Assembly (NCBI GenBank): GCA_016720115.1
Contig: JADJXT010000001.1
Span: 806,001 to 870,000, forward strand
Length of the DNA stretch: 64,000 bases
Direction of reading: 5' to 3'
Source: Sphingomonadales bacterium
GTDB lineage: Bacteria > Pseudomonadota > Alphaproteobacteria > Sphingomonadales > Sphingomonadaceae
In this document: one piece after another, positions 44,559 through 52,487 of the stretch
Layout of the letters: every line of letters starts with the position of its first letter
Numbering within the stretch: the first letter of the stretch is position 1
Made by a program: the position numbers and the translations under genes
Notes under the pieces: generated by a model
What the model saw: the letters and a program-made list of their open reading frames with translations, nothing else
The model's database searches: none
Told to the model about the DNA's origin: nothing

Positions 44559-45404
44559 ATGACAAAGGCAAGCATGGCTGCGAACAGAAAAACTACCATC
44601 GACCCAAATGAGGCCGCGCATTTCGGCGCGCTGGCAGCCGACTGGTGGGATCCCAAAGGATCGAGCGCGATGCTGCACAAGCTCAATCCGGTTCGGCTGG
44701 GCTTTGTGCGGCGGCAAATCGACCTGCATTTCGGCTGCGACGAAACCGCGATGAAGCCGCTGTCGGGCAAGTCTGCGCTCGATGTCGGCTGCGGGGCGGG
44801 CCTGCTGTGCGAACCGCTCGCGCGCCTTGGGGCATCGGTCACCGGGGTGGATGCGGCGGCGGAGAATATCGCGGCGGCAAAGGCACATGCGGTGCAGTCT
44901 GGGTTGGATATCCGCTATTGGGCAGGGGAGTTGCAACACCTCCCCGTTGCGGGGAGGACGCGAAGCGCAGCTTCGCCGGAGAGGCCTGCGAAGGTCTCAA
45001 TCCTCTCCGGCGACCCTTCGGGCCGCGTGCTCCCCTTGAAAAAGGAGGTGTTCGACCTTGTCACCTCGATGGAGGTGATCGAGCATGTCGCCGATCCCGC
45101 CGCTTTCGTGGCCGAACTGGCGGCGCGGTTAAAGCCCGATGGCTTGCTGATCCTTTCAACCCCCAACCGCACGGTCGCATCGAAGCTGTTCCTGGTCGAG
45201 GCCGCCGAACGGCTTGGTCAGGTTCCGCGCGGCACGCATGACTGGGACAAGTTTCTGACGCCCGAAGAGGTTGCCGCATTGCTGACCGATGCGGGGCTTG
45301 AGGTTATTGCGATAGAGGGCATCGCCTTTTCGCCGCTATCAGGCTTGCACCTGAGTTCGAACAAGGCGCTAAACTATATTTTGGCGGCGCGGTTCAAAGA
45401 TTGA
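44559..45404 (+). CDS. ubiG: Ubiquinone O-methyltransferase UbiG with an in-frame palindromic insert
   Basis: 281 residues (E. coli UbiG has about 240). SAM motif I is ALDVGCGAGLLCEPLARLG, followed by VTGVDAAAENI and SMEVIEHVADPAAF; the end NKALNYILAARF fits. Residues about 127-164 (LPVAGRTRSAASPERPAKV and SGDPSGRVLPLKK) are encoded by a 114-bp palindromic element inserted between the strand after motif I and motif post-I. It keeps the frame exactly (38 codons). The enzyme performs both O-methylations in ubiquinone synthesis; activity with the insert is assumed. Divergent from lysC. Confidence 0.93.
   Translation: MTKASMAANRKTTIDPNEAAHFGALAADWWDPKGSSAMLHKLNPVRLGFVRRQIDLHFGCDETAMKPLSGKSALDVGCGAGLLCEPLARLGASVTGVDAAAENIAAAKAHAVQSGLDIRYWAGELQHLPVAGRTRSAASPERPAKVSILSGDPSGRVLPLKKEVFDLVTSMEVIEHVADPAAFVAELAARLKPDGLLILSTPNRTVASKLFLVEAAERLGQVPRGTHDWDKFLTPEEVAALLTDAGLEVIAIEGIAFSPLSGLHLSSNKALNYILAARFKD
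44937..45050. repeat. Palindromic element within the ubiG coding sequence
   Basis: Begins CACCTCCCCGTTGCGGGGAGG-like at 44937 and ends GGAGGTG at 45050, so the ends are inverted. Inside are the stems CGAAGC/GCTTCG and CCGGAGAGG/CCTCTCCGG. Length is 114 bp, exactly 38 codons, with no stop in the ubiG frame. Confidence 0.82.
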
Positions 45405-45423
45405 GTTTGCGGATAGTCACCCA

Positions 45424-45514
45424 CGTCATGCTGAACTTGTTTCAGCATCCACCTCACAACCGAGACCGAAGGGTAGAGAGGAGAGATGGACCCTGAAACA
45501 AGTTCAGGGTGACG
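45424..45514. repeat. Solo palindromic pair related to the GIY-YIG unit arms
   Basis: Right arm 45486-45514 is identical to the right arm of the unit at 26848-26876. The left arm (45424-45451) reads CGTCATGCTGAACTTG then TTTCAGCATCC: compared with the nuclease unit both sides of its stem have changed together (ACCCTGAA/TTCAGGGT to ATGCTGAA/TTCAGCAT), keeping the hairpin. A 34-base spacer replaces the nuclease gene. It lies in the ubiG-dnaB gap. Confidence 0.88.
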
Positions 45515-45539
45515 ATGCAGAAAAAGGAAGGCCTAACCC

Positions 45540-47072
45540 TCAGTCATACCCCTGATCGGCATAGCCATCGTCCGCAAGGTCGCTGAAGCGCGTAATCTTC
45601 GCCTCGAATTTCATCCGCACCTTGCCGGTCGAGCCGTGGCGCTGCTTGGCGACGATCAGTTCGGCGATGCCGAAGACGCGCTCCATTTCCTGCCGCCACT
45701 TTTCATATTCCTCGGTCGCTTTCGCATCGTCGTCGGTGCCATGTTTGGGCTCGCGCGCGGCGACGTAATAATCCTCGCGGAAAACGAACCAGACCATGTC
45801 GGCGTCCTGCTCGATCGAGCCCGATTCCCTGAGGTCCGATAGTTGCGGGCGCTTGTCCTCGCGCTGTTCGACCGCACGGCTGAGCTGCGACAAAGCGATC
45901 ACCGGCACCTGCAATTCCTTCGCCAGCGTTTTGAGGCCGCGCGAGATTTCGGAGATTTCGTTGACGCGGTTGTCGCTGCTGCGCCCGCTCCCCTGCAACA
46001 GTTGCAGATAGTCGATCACGATCAGGCCGATGCCATGTTTGCGCTGCAACCGGCGCGCGCGGGTGCGCAGCCCGGCAATGGTCAGCGCGGGCGTATCGTC
46101 GATATAGAGCGGCAGTTCCTGCAATTCGCGGCTGGCGCGCGACAGCTCGCGGAAATCGTCGCGGCTGATCTTGCCCATGCGCAGCGCTTCTGAACTGATC
46201 CCCGACTGCTCGGCAAGGATACGCGTCGCGAGCTGGTCGGCGGACATTTCGAGGCTGAAAAAGGCGGTCTTGGCCCCGACGCTCTTGGCTTCGTCGATCC
46301 CGTCCTCGCGGTCGCGCAGCCAGCGCTGCGCGGCGTTGAACGCGATGTTGGTGGCGAGCGAGGTCTTGCCCATGCCCGGGCGCCCGGCAAGGATGATGAG
46401 GTCCGAGTTATGGAGGCCGCCGCATTTGGCGTTGATGCTGTCGAGGCCGGTGGTGACGCCGGAAAGATGCCCGCCGCTGTTCAGCGCCTTTTCGACATTC
46501 TTGATCGCTTCGGTCGAGGCGGCGAGGAAGCTCTTCATGCTTCCCGTTTCGCCCTCGCCCTCGGCCACCTTGTAAAGCTGCGCCTCGGCCTGCTCGATCT
46601 GCTGCTTGGGGTCGACTGCCTCGCTGGTGTCGAGCGCGCCCTCAACAAGCCCGCGACCGACGCTGACCAGTTCGCGAAGGAGCGCAAGGTCGTAAATCTG
46701 TTGGGCAAAATCGCGCGCGCCGATCAGGCCCGATCCGTCTGCGGTCAGTTTGACGAGATAGCCCGGCCCGCCCAACTCCTGCATCGTCGGGTCGGCCTCA
46801 AACAGCGGTTTCAGCGTCACCGGGGTGACGAGCATGTTGCGATCGATGAGGCGCAATATCTGGTCGAAGATGCGCCCGTGCAGCGGCTCGAAGAAATGCT
46901 CGGGCCGCAGCTTGATCGAGACATCCTCGATGATGCGGTTGTCGATCATCAGCGCGCCAAGGAACGCGGCCTCGGCCTCGACATTGCGCGGCAGGCGCTG
47001 TTCTTCGCCATCGTTGACGGCGGCAAGGCGGACGGGTTCGACCATGTGAGTGCTATCTGATAGATCACTCAT
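45540..47072 (-). CDS. dnaB: Replicative DNA helicase DnaB
   Basis: 510 residues. N-terminal primase-interacting domain (NVEAEAAFLGALMIDNR, IIEDVSIKLRPEHFFEP), RecA-like domain with Walker A GRPGMGKTSLA, FFSLEMSADQLATRIL, Walker B LIVIDYLQLLQG and the arginine-finger region VPVIALSQLSRAVEQRED, ending in VAKQRHGSTGKVRMKFEA. Hexameric motor of the replication fork. ATG 47072 (MSDLSDSTHMVEPVR) chosen; ATG 47045 is also possible. Divergent from the UPF0262 gene. Confidence 0.97.
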   Translation of the reverse strand: MSDLSDSTHMVEPVRLAAVNDGEEQRLPRNVEAEAAFLGALMIDNRIIEDVSIKLRPEHFFEPLHGRIFDQILRLIDRNMLVTPVTLKPLFEADPTMQELGGPGYLVKLTADGSGLIGARDFAQQIYDLALLRELVSVGRGLVEGALDTSEAVDPKQQIEQAEAQLYKVAEGEGETGSMKSFLAASTEAIKNVEKALNSGGHLSGVTTGLDSINAKCGGLHNSDLIILAGRPGMGKTSLATNIAFNAAQRWLRDREDGIDEAKSVGAKTAFFSLEMSADQLATRILAEQSGISSEALRMGKISRDDFRELSRASRELQELPLYIDDTPALTIAGLRTRARRLQRKHGIGLIVIDYLQLLQGSGRSSDNRVNEISEISRGLKTLAKELQVPVIALSQLSRAVEQREDKRPQLSDLRESGSIEQDADMVWFVFREDYYVAAREPKHGTDDDAKATEEYEKWRQEMERVFGIAELIVAKQRHGSTGKVRMKFEAKITRFSDLADDGYADQGYD

Positions 47073-47175
47073 ACAAACAAGGGGGCGTCCCAAATTCAGC
47101 AGGGGATACACTTGTGGAAAAGAACGCGGTGATAACCCCACTTGCCCCTGCCGTCGCATCGGCTAGAGGAAGCGC

Positions 47176-47658
47176 ATGGCAGCCCCGCGCATCATCTCCG
47201 TCGAGCTCGACGAAGCGACTATACTGCGTCGCAACGCCGACATCGAGCAGGAGCGTCGTGTTGCCATCTTCGATCTGATCGAGGAAAACCATTTCAGGCC
47301 GATGCGCGACATGGGCGATGGCTATGAAGGGCCGTACCGCCTGAAACTCAGCGTCACCGAAGGGCGGCTTGTGCTCGATATCACACGCGAGGATGGCAGC
47401 CCGCATGAAGCGTTGATCCTTGGGCTTGGTCGTTTTCAGCGGCCGGTGCGCGAATATTTTGCGATCTGCGATTCTTACTATCAGGCGATCCGCAAGGCGA
47501 CCGCAGCGGAGATCGAGACGATCGACATGGCGCGGCGCGGGGTACACAACAGCGCGGCAGAATTGTTGATCGAGCGGCTTGAAGGCAAGGTCGAAGTCGA
47601 TTTCCCGACCGCACGGCGATTGTTTACACTAATTTGCGTGCTGCACATCAAGCAATAG
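47176..47658 (+). CDS. UPF0262 family protein
   Basis: 160 residues: [54 protein letters not shown] and [16 protein letters not shown] are the UPF0262 pattern, an alphaproteobacterial family of unknown function. No signal peptide or membrane segment. The 103-bp gap to the divergent dnaB contains the shared promoters. Followed after 25 bases by the GH25-like gene. Confidence 0.92.
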   Translation: MAAPRIISVELDEATILRRNADIEQERRVAIFDLIEENHFRPMRDMGDGYEGPYRLKLSVTEGRLVLDITREDGSPHEALILGLGRFQRPVREYFAICDSYYQAIRKATAAEIETIDMARRGVHNSAAELLIERLEGKVEVDFPTARRLFTLICVLHIKQ

Positions 47659-47683
47659 GCCAAAGGGACTTTTGAAGGAACAG

Positions 47684-48370
47684 ATGGCCAGCGGGAAATT
47701 CAGGCTTTGGCGTTACGCCGCAATCGCGCTTGCGCTCATATTGGGCGCATTCGTGCTGTGGCGTGTCGTCCTTGGCTGGGCGCCCTCGCGTGACGATTAT
47801 CCGGTGCAGGGGATTGTCGTCGATGCGGCGCATGGCAAACTTGATTGGCCTATGCTTGCCGCAACGGGCGTCGATTTTGCTTATGTCGTTGCGACCGATG
47901 GCTCAAATACCCGTGACGCGCGCTTTGCCGCCAATATGGCAGGCGCGGGCGATGCCGGTGTCCGTTTCGGGCCGTTGCACCGATATGATCTGTGCCGCCT
48001 GGCGAGCGATCAGGCGACGCTTTTCATCACAACCGTTCCGCGCAACGCGGCAGCATTGCCCGCTGCTGTCGAATTCGGCTTTTCTGAAACATGCGCCAGC
48101 AAGCCCGATCGGGCGCTGGTGCTGTCCGAAGTTGCGACTTTCCTGTCGCAGATCGAGGCGCATCTGGGCAAGCCGGCGATCCTCAAGGTTTCCGAAGATT
48201 TTGAGGAGCAGTATAAGCTCAGTTCGTCCATCGACCGCACCATATGGCTCGAAAAGACCTGGCTGCTACCCGATTACGCCGTGCGCCCCTGGGTGATGTG
48301 GACAGCCAACCCCCAGCGCCGTATCGATGGCGTTGACGAACCGGTGCAATGGGTGGTGGTGCGGCAATGA
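47684..48370 (+). CDS. GH25-like membrane-anchored protein, catalytic residues degenerate
   Basis: 228 residues: one N-terminal membrane anchor (LWRYAAIALALILGAFVLW), then a barrel related to GH25 lysozymes (QGIVVDAAHGKLDWPMLAA, GVDFAYVVATDG, LEKTWLLPDYAV). In active GH25 enzymes a D-x-E pair follows the third strand; here the corresponding segment is LVLSEVATFL, so the first Asp is Ser, and KATEG is VATDG. Catalysis on peptidoglycan is therefore doubtful. GAAGGAACAG before ATG 47684 decides the start over TTG 47672. Overlaps cdd by 4 bases. Confidence 0.78.
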   Translation: MASGKFRLWRYAAIALALILGAFVLWRVVLGWAPSRDDYPVQGIVVDAAHGKLDWPMLAATGVDFAYVVATDGSNTRDARFAANMAGAGDAGVRFGPLHRYDLCRLASDQATLFITTVPRNAAALPAAVEFGFSETCASKPDRALVLSEVATFLSQIEAHLGKPAILKVSEDFEEQYKLSSSIDRTIWLEKTWLLPDYAVRPWVMWTANPQRRIDGVDEPVQWVVVRQ

Positions 48371-48810
48371 ACGATGTGAGCGCAAAACTGGTCCACGCCG
48401 CGATCGACGCAGCGAATAATGCCTATGCGCCTTATTCGAATTTCCATGTCGGTGCGGCGCTGCTGCTCGACAATGGCGATATTGTCACAGGTGCCAATTT
48501 CGAAAATGCCAGCTATGGCATAACCCTATGTGCCGAAACCGTTGCCATCGCAAAGGCCAATAGCGACGGGCAAATGCGCCGGATTATCGCGATGGCGGTG
48601 GCAGGCGGGCCCAAATCCGGCGAGGGCGGCGCGGTGATTGGCGCTGAGCCGATCACACCCTGCGGCCGCTGCCGCCAGGTGATCAAGGAGGTTGCCGATC
48701 TGGTGGCCATCGATCTGCCCGTCCACTGCGCCCATGCCAGCGGCCATGAGACGCACCTGCTGTCCGAACTGCTGCCGCACGGATTTGGCCCTGCCAGTCT
48801 GAAAAGCTGA
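48367..48810 (+). CDS. cdd: Cytidine deaminase
   Basis: 147 residues, tetrameric short type. Zinc and proton-shuttle site: LCAETVAI (Cys-Ala-Glu) and PCGRCRQVI. Substrate blocks: APYSNFHVGAALLL and NFENASYGITLC. It deaminates cytidine and deoxycytidine to the uridine forms. Overlaps the previous stop as ATGA. A deoxycytidine triphosphate deaminase follows, so two pyrimidine deaminases sit side by side. Confidence 0.95.
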   Translation: MNDVSAKLVHAAIDAANNAYAPYSNFHVGAALLLDNGDIVTGANFENASYGITLCAETVAIAKANSDGQMRRIIAMAVAGGPKSGEGGAVIGAEPITPCGRCRQVIKEVADLVAIDLPVHCAHASGHETHLLSELLPHGFGPASLKS

Positions 48811-48840
48811 CCGCCAAACAATTTCCCGCTTCCCTTTTTT

Positions 48841-48927
48841 TGTCATTCCCGCGAAGGCGGGAATCCATCTCCTGAACTCCAAATTCAAGCGGCGGGAGTT
48901 GGGCCCCCGCCTTCGGGGGGGGTGACG
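48841..48927. repeat. REPIN-like pair between cdd and dcd
   Basis: The left hairpin starts TGTCATTCCCGCGAAGGCGG at 48841 and reads on to GGAATCCAT at 48868. The right arm (48901-48927) contains CCCCCGCCTTCGGGGGG and ends GTGACG. Preceded by TTCCCTTTTTTTG, which can double as the T-run of a leftward hairpin. It ends 21 bases before dcd. Confidence 0.85.
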
Positions 48928-48948
48928 AAGCGAAGTGTTGAGGGGTAT

Positions 48949-49503
48949 ATGGCAATTCTTTCGGACAAGTGGATCAGGCAGCAGGCGCAAGAAAACGGGA
49001 TGATCGAGCCATTTGTCGAGGCGCAGCGCCGCGATGGCTGCATCAGTTACGGCCTCTCCTCCTACGGCTATGACGCCCGCGTCGCACCTGAGTTCAAGAT
49101 TTTTACCAATGTCGACAGCGCCGTGGTCGATCCGAAGAATTTCGACGGCAAAAGCCTGGTCGACCGCGAAACCGATGTCTGCATCATCCCGCCCAACAGC
49201 TTCGCGCTTGCCCGCACCGTCGAATATTTCCGCGTGCCGCGCGATGTGCTGGTGATCTGCCTCGGCAAGAGCACCTATGCCCGGTGCGGCATCATCGTGA
49301 ATGTCACCCCGCTGGAGCCGGGCTGGGAAGGGCATGTGACGCTCGAATTTTCGAACACCACCCCGCTGCCTGCCAAAATCTATGCTAATGAAGGCGCATG
49401 CCAGTTCCTGTTCCTGCAGGGCAACGAGCCGTGCGAGACGAGCTATGCCGACCGCGCAGGCAAATATATGGGGCAGAAGGGTGTGACCCTGCCCCGGCTG
49501 TGA
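48949..49503 (+). CDS. dcd: dCTP deaminase
   Basis: 184 residues. Family blocks: [79 protein letters not shown] with the catalytic Glu, and [12 protein letters not shown]. Converts dCTP to dUTP for thymidylate synthesis. ATG 48949 gives the family start. The upstream in-frame ATG at 48922 is inside the repeat. Confidence 0.97.
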   Translation: MAILSDKWIRQQAQENGMIEPFVEAQRRDGCISYGLSSYGYDARVAPEFKIFTNVDSAVVDPKNFDGKSLVDRETDVCIIPPNSFALARTVEYFRVPRDVLVICLGKSTYARCGIIVNVTPLEPGWEGHVTLEFSNTTPLPAKIYANEGACQFLFLQGNEPCETSYADRAGKYMGQKGVTLPRL

Positions 49504-49529
49504 AACGGGACGGACGCTATATGTCAGGC

Positions 49530-49566
49530 GCTTGCCTGCGGCAAGCAAGGCGCGAAGACACCAAGG
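49530..49566. repeat. Short hairpin with CGAAGACAC-type repeat after dcd
   Basis: GCTTGCC-TGC-GGCAAGC (49530-49546) is a perfect stem followed by AAGGCGCGAAGACACCAAGG, the inverse of the CTTCGTGTCTTCGCGCC unit at 28289. It begins 27 bases after the dcd stop; there is no T-run. Confidence 0.6.
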
Positions 49567-49618
49567 GGTCGTTTTTGCACGTTTCCTTCGTCGCAGCATT
49601 TTAGGACAGAATGAAATT

Positions 49619-49710
49619 GTCATCCCCGCGAAAGCGGGGTTCCATGGTCTCACGCTCCGGTTTAAACGACGAGTGCAGGCCATGGACCCCCGATCAAGCT
49701 GAGGGTGACA
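49619..49710. repeat. Mixed-arm REPIN-like pair before the acyl-CoA dehydrogenase
   Basis: The left arm begins TGTCATCCCCGCGAAAGCGGG (GCGAAGGCG family); the right arm ends GATCAAGCTGAGGGTGACA, which resembles the arms of the GIY-YIG unit. The two arm families thus occur in one unit, with the shared outer ends GTCA/TGAC and inner CCATGG. The surrounding 274-bp gap has no gene. Confidence 0.75.
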
Positions 49711-49756
49711 CAGCGTAGCGGTTATTGATCGAATATCTGTTTACGGCCTTGCTCAA

Positions 49757-49774
49757 TTTAATCGACCGATTAAA
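49757..49774. promoter_or_regulatory. Palindromic operator candidate before the acyl-CoA dehydrogenase
   Basis: TTTAATCG-AC-CGATTAAA is a perfect 8-bp inverted repeat, 34 bases before the chosen ATG at 49808. The symmetry and length suit a TetR- or HxlR-type regulator; none is proven. The AT-rich half-sites could also overlap a promoter. Confidence 0.45.
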
Positions 49775-49807
49775 CATATGGCGGAAACAGGCGCAGGAGA
49801 GGCCAAG

Positions 49808-50983
49808 ATGACATCACCCTTGTTCGATCAATGGCGTTCGCGCTCACCTTATTATGACGAAAGCCACGAAGCCGTCTCCGCGACCGTGCGCCGCTTTGTC
49901 GAGCGCGAGATATTGCCCAATGTCGATGCGTGGGAAGCCGCAGGCGAATTGCCGCGCAGCTTGCACAAAAAGGCTGCGGAGGCGGGCATATTGGGCTTGG
50001 GTTATCCCGCCGAATATGGCGGCACGGGGAGCAATGGCTTCGATATCTTCCACTCGCTGGTGCAAAGCGAGGAAATGTGCCGCCCCGGCGCAGGCGGCAT
50101 TCCCGCCTCGCTGATGACGCATGGCATCGGCCTGCCGCCGATCCTCGCCATGGGCAGCGACGAGATGAAGGCGCGCATTGCGCCTGCCGTGCTGGCCGGG
50201 GAAAAGATCATTTCGCTCGGAATTACCGAACCGTCGGGGGGTTCAGACGTCGCGAACCTGAAGACCAAGGCGGAGCGCAAGGGTGCATCCTATGTGGTCA
50301 ATGGCAGCAAGACCTATATCACCAGCGGGATGCGTGCCGATTATGTGACGACTGCGGTGCGTACCGGCGGGCCGGGCATGGGCGGCGTTTCGCTGCTGCT
50401 CATCGAAACCGACCGGCCGGGCTTCAGCCGCACGCCGCTTGCGAAAATGGGCTGGCACGCGTCGGACACAGCGACGCTGCATTTCGACAATGTCGAGGTG
50501 CCCGCAGAAAATCTGATTGGCCCCGAAAATGGCGGTTTCATGGGGATCATGCGCAATTTCAATAGCGAGCGGCTGGGCATGGCGCAGCAGGCGGCGGCCT
50601 ATGCGCGCGTCTGTTTTGAAGATGCGCTAGAATGGGCACAGCAGCGCGAAGTGTTCGGCAAGCCGCTGATCCGCAATCAGGCGATCCGCCACAAGCTGGC
50701 CGACATGCTGCGCCAGATCAACAGCACGCAGGCGTGGATCGATCAGTGCGCGTGGAGCGTGCGCGAAGGCAAGGCATTCCCCGGCGATTTCGCGCTCCTC
50801 AAGGTGCAGGCCACCCGCACGATGGAATTTTGCGCGCGTGAGGCGTGCCAGATACTCGGCGGCGCCAGCTTCATGCGCGGCTGCCGCGTCGAACGTATCT
50901 ACCGCGAGGTTCGCGTAATGGCGATCGGCGGCGGATCGGAGGAGATCATGTTCGATCTGGCGAGCAGGCAATACGCGTTTTGA
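49808..50983 (+). CDS. Acyl-CoA dehydrogenase
   Basis: 391 residues, FAD-dependent. Blocks: LGYPAEYGGTGSNGFDIFHS, SLGITEPSGGSDVANLKTKA, SERLGMAQQAAAYARVCFE, REVFGKPLIRNQAIRHKLAD and CQILGGASFMRGC. Introduces a 2,3 double bond into an acyl-CoA and gives electrons to ETF. Chain-length preference is unclear. GGAGAGG 5 bases before ATG 49808 decides the start; ATG 49778 adds 10 residues. Convergent with the enoyl-CoA hydratase-like gene. Confidence 0.9.
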   Translation: MTSPLFDQWRSRSPYYDESHEAVSATVRRFVEREILPNVDAWEAAGELPRSLHKKAAEAGILGLGYPAEYGGTGSNGFDIFHSLVQSEEMCRPGAGGIPASLMTHGIGLPPILAMGSDEMKARIAPAVLAGEKIISLGITEPSGGSDVANLKTKAERKGASYVVNGSKTYITSGMRADYVTTAVRTGGPGMGGVSLLLIETDRPGFSRTPLAKMGWHASDTATLHFDNVEVPAENLIGPENGGFMGIMRNFNSERLGMAQQAAAYARVCFEDALEWAQQREVFGKPLIRNQAIRHKLADMLRQINSTQAWIDQCAWSVREGKAFPGDFALLKVQATRTMEFCAREACQILGGASFMRGCRVERIYREVRVMAIGGGSEEIMFDLASRQYAF

Positions 50984-50993
50984 GCGGAAACGC

Positions 50994-51782
50994 TTATCTG
51001 CCCGTAAAGACGGCTGGCCGCCTTTCCATGAATGACCTGATGCCTTCCATCATGTCTTTGGATTGCAGCACGCGCCCGCGGATTTCGGGGATATAGTCGA
51101 TTGCGGCCTTCTCGGCAGTTTCGATAAATTTACGTCCGGCCTCTTTTGTGATCTGGACACCCAAAGGGGCGTTTGCAGCGATCAAACGGGCAATTTCCAT
51201 CGCGCGTTCGGTTTGCGTGCCCGCGGCCACAACCTCCTGCACCAGCCCGATTTTCAGTGCGCGTTCGGCACCGAATTCATCGCACAGCATCAGATGGTAC
51301 ATGGCATCGCCCCAGCCCATGCGGGTCAGGTAGCGAAAATGTGCGCCGCCCAGCGGCGCGATACCGCGTTTTGCTTCCATCTGGCAAAAACGGCTGTCGT
51401 CAGCAGCGATCACGATATCGCCAGCCAGCATGATTTCGATGCCGACCGTATAAGTGATGCCCTGTACCGCAGTCACAACAGGCTTTCGGCACTTCATCGC
51501 CAAACCGAAAGGATCGACCATGTCCGCCGGAATCGGCTTGGCTTGCGCCAGGGGACCGAAAAATTTGGGCATGTCCAGACCGGCGGTAAAATGTTCGCCT
51601 GCGGCGCAGATTACACCGACCCGAAGTTCAGGGCTGGAATCGAGTTCGGTTAGCGCTTCGGAAAATTGCAGCATCATATCGGGGTCGAACGAATTGCGCT
51701 TGGCGGGGTTGTCGATGATGATTTTCATGATGTGGCCATCGATTTCGCGACGAACCTGACCTGCTTGCGCTTCCTGAATCAT
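50994..51782 (-). CDS. Enoyl-CoA hydratase/isomerase family protein
   Basis: 262 residues of the crotonase fold: DNPAKRNSFDPDMML, AAGEHFTAGLDMPKFFG (oxyanion loop), GITYTVGIEIMLAGDIVIAA and the second acidic region QMEAKRGIAPLGGAHFR. The first catalytic Glu position (QME) is kept; the position of the second Glu in classical hydratases (AMEMV) reads AMYHL here, so a standard hydration role is doubtful and an isomerase or hydrolase is possible. GGAGG before ATG 51782. Next to an HxlR regulator. Confidence 0.85.
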   Translation of the reverse strand: MIQEAQAGQVRREIDGHIMKIIIDNPAKRNSFDPDMMLQFSEALTELDSSPELRVGVICAAGEHFTAGLDMPKFFGPLAQAKPIPADMVDPFGLAMKCRKPVVTAVQGITYTVGIEIMLAGDIVIAADDSRFCQMEAKRGIAPLGGAHFRYLTRMGWGDAMYHLMLCDEFGAERALKIGLVQEVVAAGTQTERAMEIARLIAANAPLGVQITKEAGRKFIETAEKAAIDYIPEIRGRVLQSKDMMEGIRSFMERRPAVFTGR

Positions 51783-51808
51783 AAATGCCTCCTGTGGATC
51801 GATCCAAG

Positions 51809-51829
51809 TAAGTATCGAATCAATACTTA
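51809..51829. promoter_or_regulatory. Palindromic operator candidate between hydratase and hxlR genes
   Basis: TAAGTAT (51809-51815) and ATACTTA (51823-51829) form a perfect 7-bp inverted repeat with a 7-base spacer, 27 bases upstream of the hydratase start. The HxlR-type gene upstream on the same strand is the natural candidate to bind it. Confidence 0.5.
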
Positions 51830-51870
51830 TGTCAAGTGACTTTGCCCCACAGATTTGCAAGATATTGAAT

Positions 51871-52326
51871 TCAGCTATATAATCCCGGTCCGCGTCGCGC
51901 AGTTACATCGTGCGCCGTGACAGGGTCTCCGCAATGCGAGCAAGTGGTGACGGGCGCAAAATCATGGCCGCAGTTTTTGTGCGTGTGGATGATCGGCAGT
52001 CCGGCCTCGATCGGATAATATCGCCGACCCCAGTCAAAAATGGCGAGCAGGATCGGATAGAGATCGAGCCCCTTGGATGTCAGACGGTATTCGTAGCGTG
52101 GCGGGTGCTGCTGATAAGGTCGCTTTTCCAGAACCCCCTCTTCGACCAGCAGATTGAGCCGGTCGGCAACGATAGTGCGTGAAATGCCGAGGCTTTCCTG
52201 AAACTGGTCAAAGCGGCGGAGCCCCGCAAAGGCATCCCGCAGAACGAGCATGGTCCAACGATCCCCCAGTATCGCAACCGATCGGGCGATCAGACAGGGC
52301 TGTTCGGGCAATTCGGTCCATTTCAT
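51871..52326 (-). CDS. HxlR-family transcriptional regulator with a C-terminal zinc-like motif
   Basis: 151 residues. Winged helix of the HxlR type: PCLIARSVAILGDRWTMLVL, FDQFQESLGISRTIVADRL, LLVEEGVLEKRPYQQHPPR and YRLTSKGLDLYPIL. The C-terminus carries KNCGHDFAPVTTCSHCGDPV with three cysteines and a His, a small zinc-ribbon-like extension. Likely a redox- or metabolite-responsive regulator of the adjacent hydratase gene. ATG 52326 chosen over a start 36 bases upstream. Confidence 0.87.
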   Translation of the reverse strand: MKWTELPEQPCLIARSVAILGDRWTMLVLRDAFAGLRRFDQFQESLGISRTIVADRLNLLVEEGVLEKRPYQQHPPRYEYRLTSKGLDLYPILLAIFDWGRRYYPIEAGLPIIHTHKNCGHDFAPVTTCSHCGDPVTAHDVTARRGPGLYS

Positions 52327-52487
52327 ATTCGTGCCCCGTCTCTGTTTGGCATGTCCTCGCACCGTATCATTTCAGTACCGACAAATCCATCATCACGACG
52401 AGGTGCACCTGTGCTGCCGAACCCGGCTTTTGACATTCGCGTAGTGTCCGCGCATCACCATTACCGCAGCAGAATCAGGAGAGAGCG

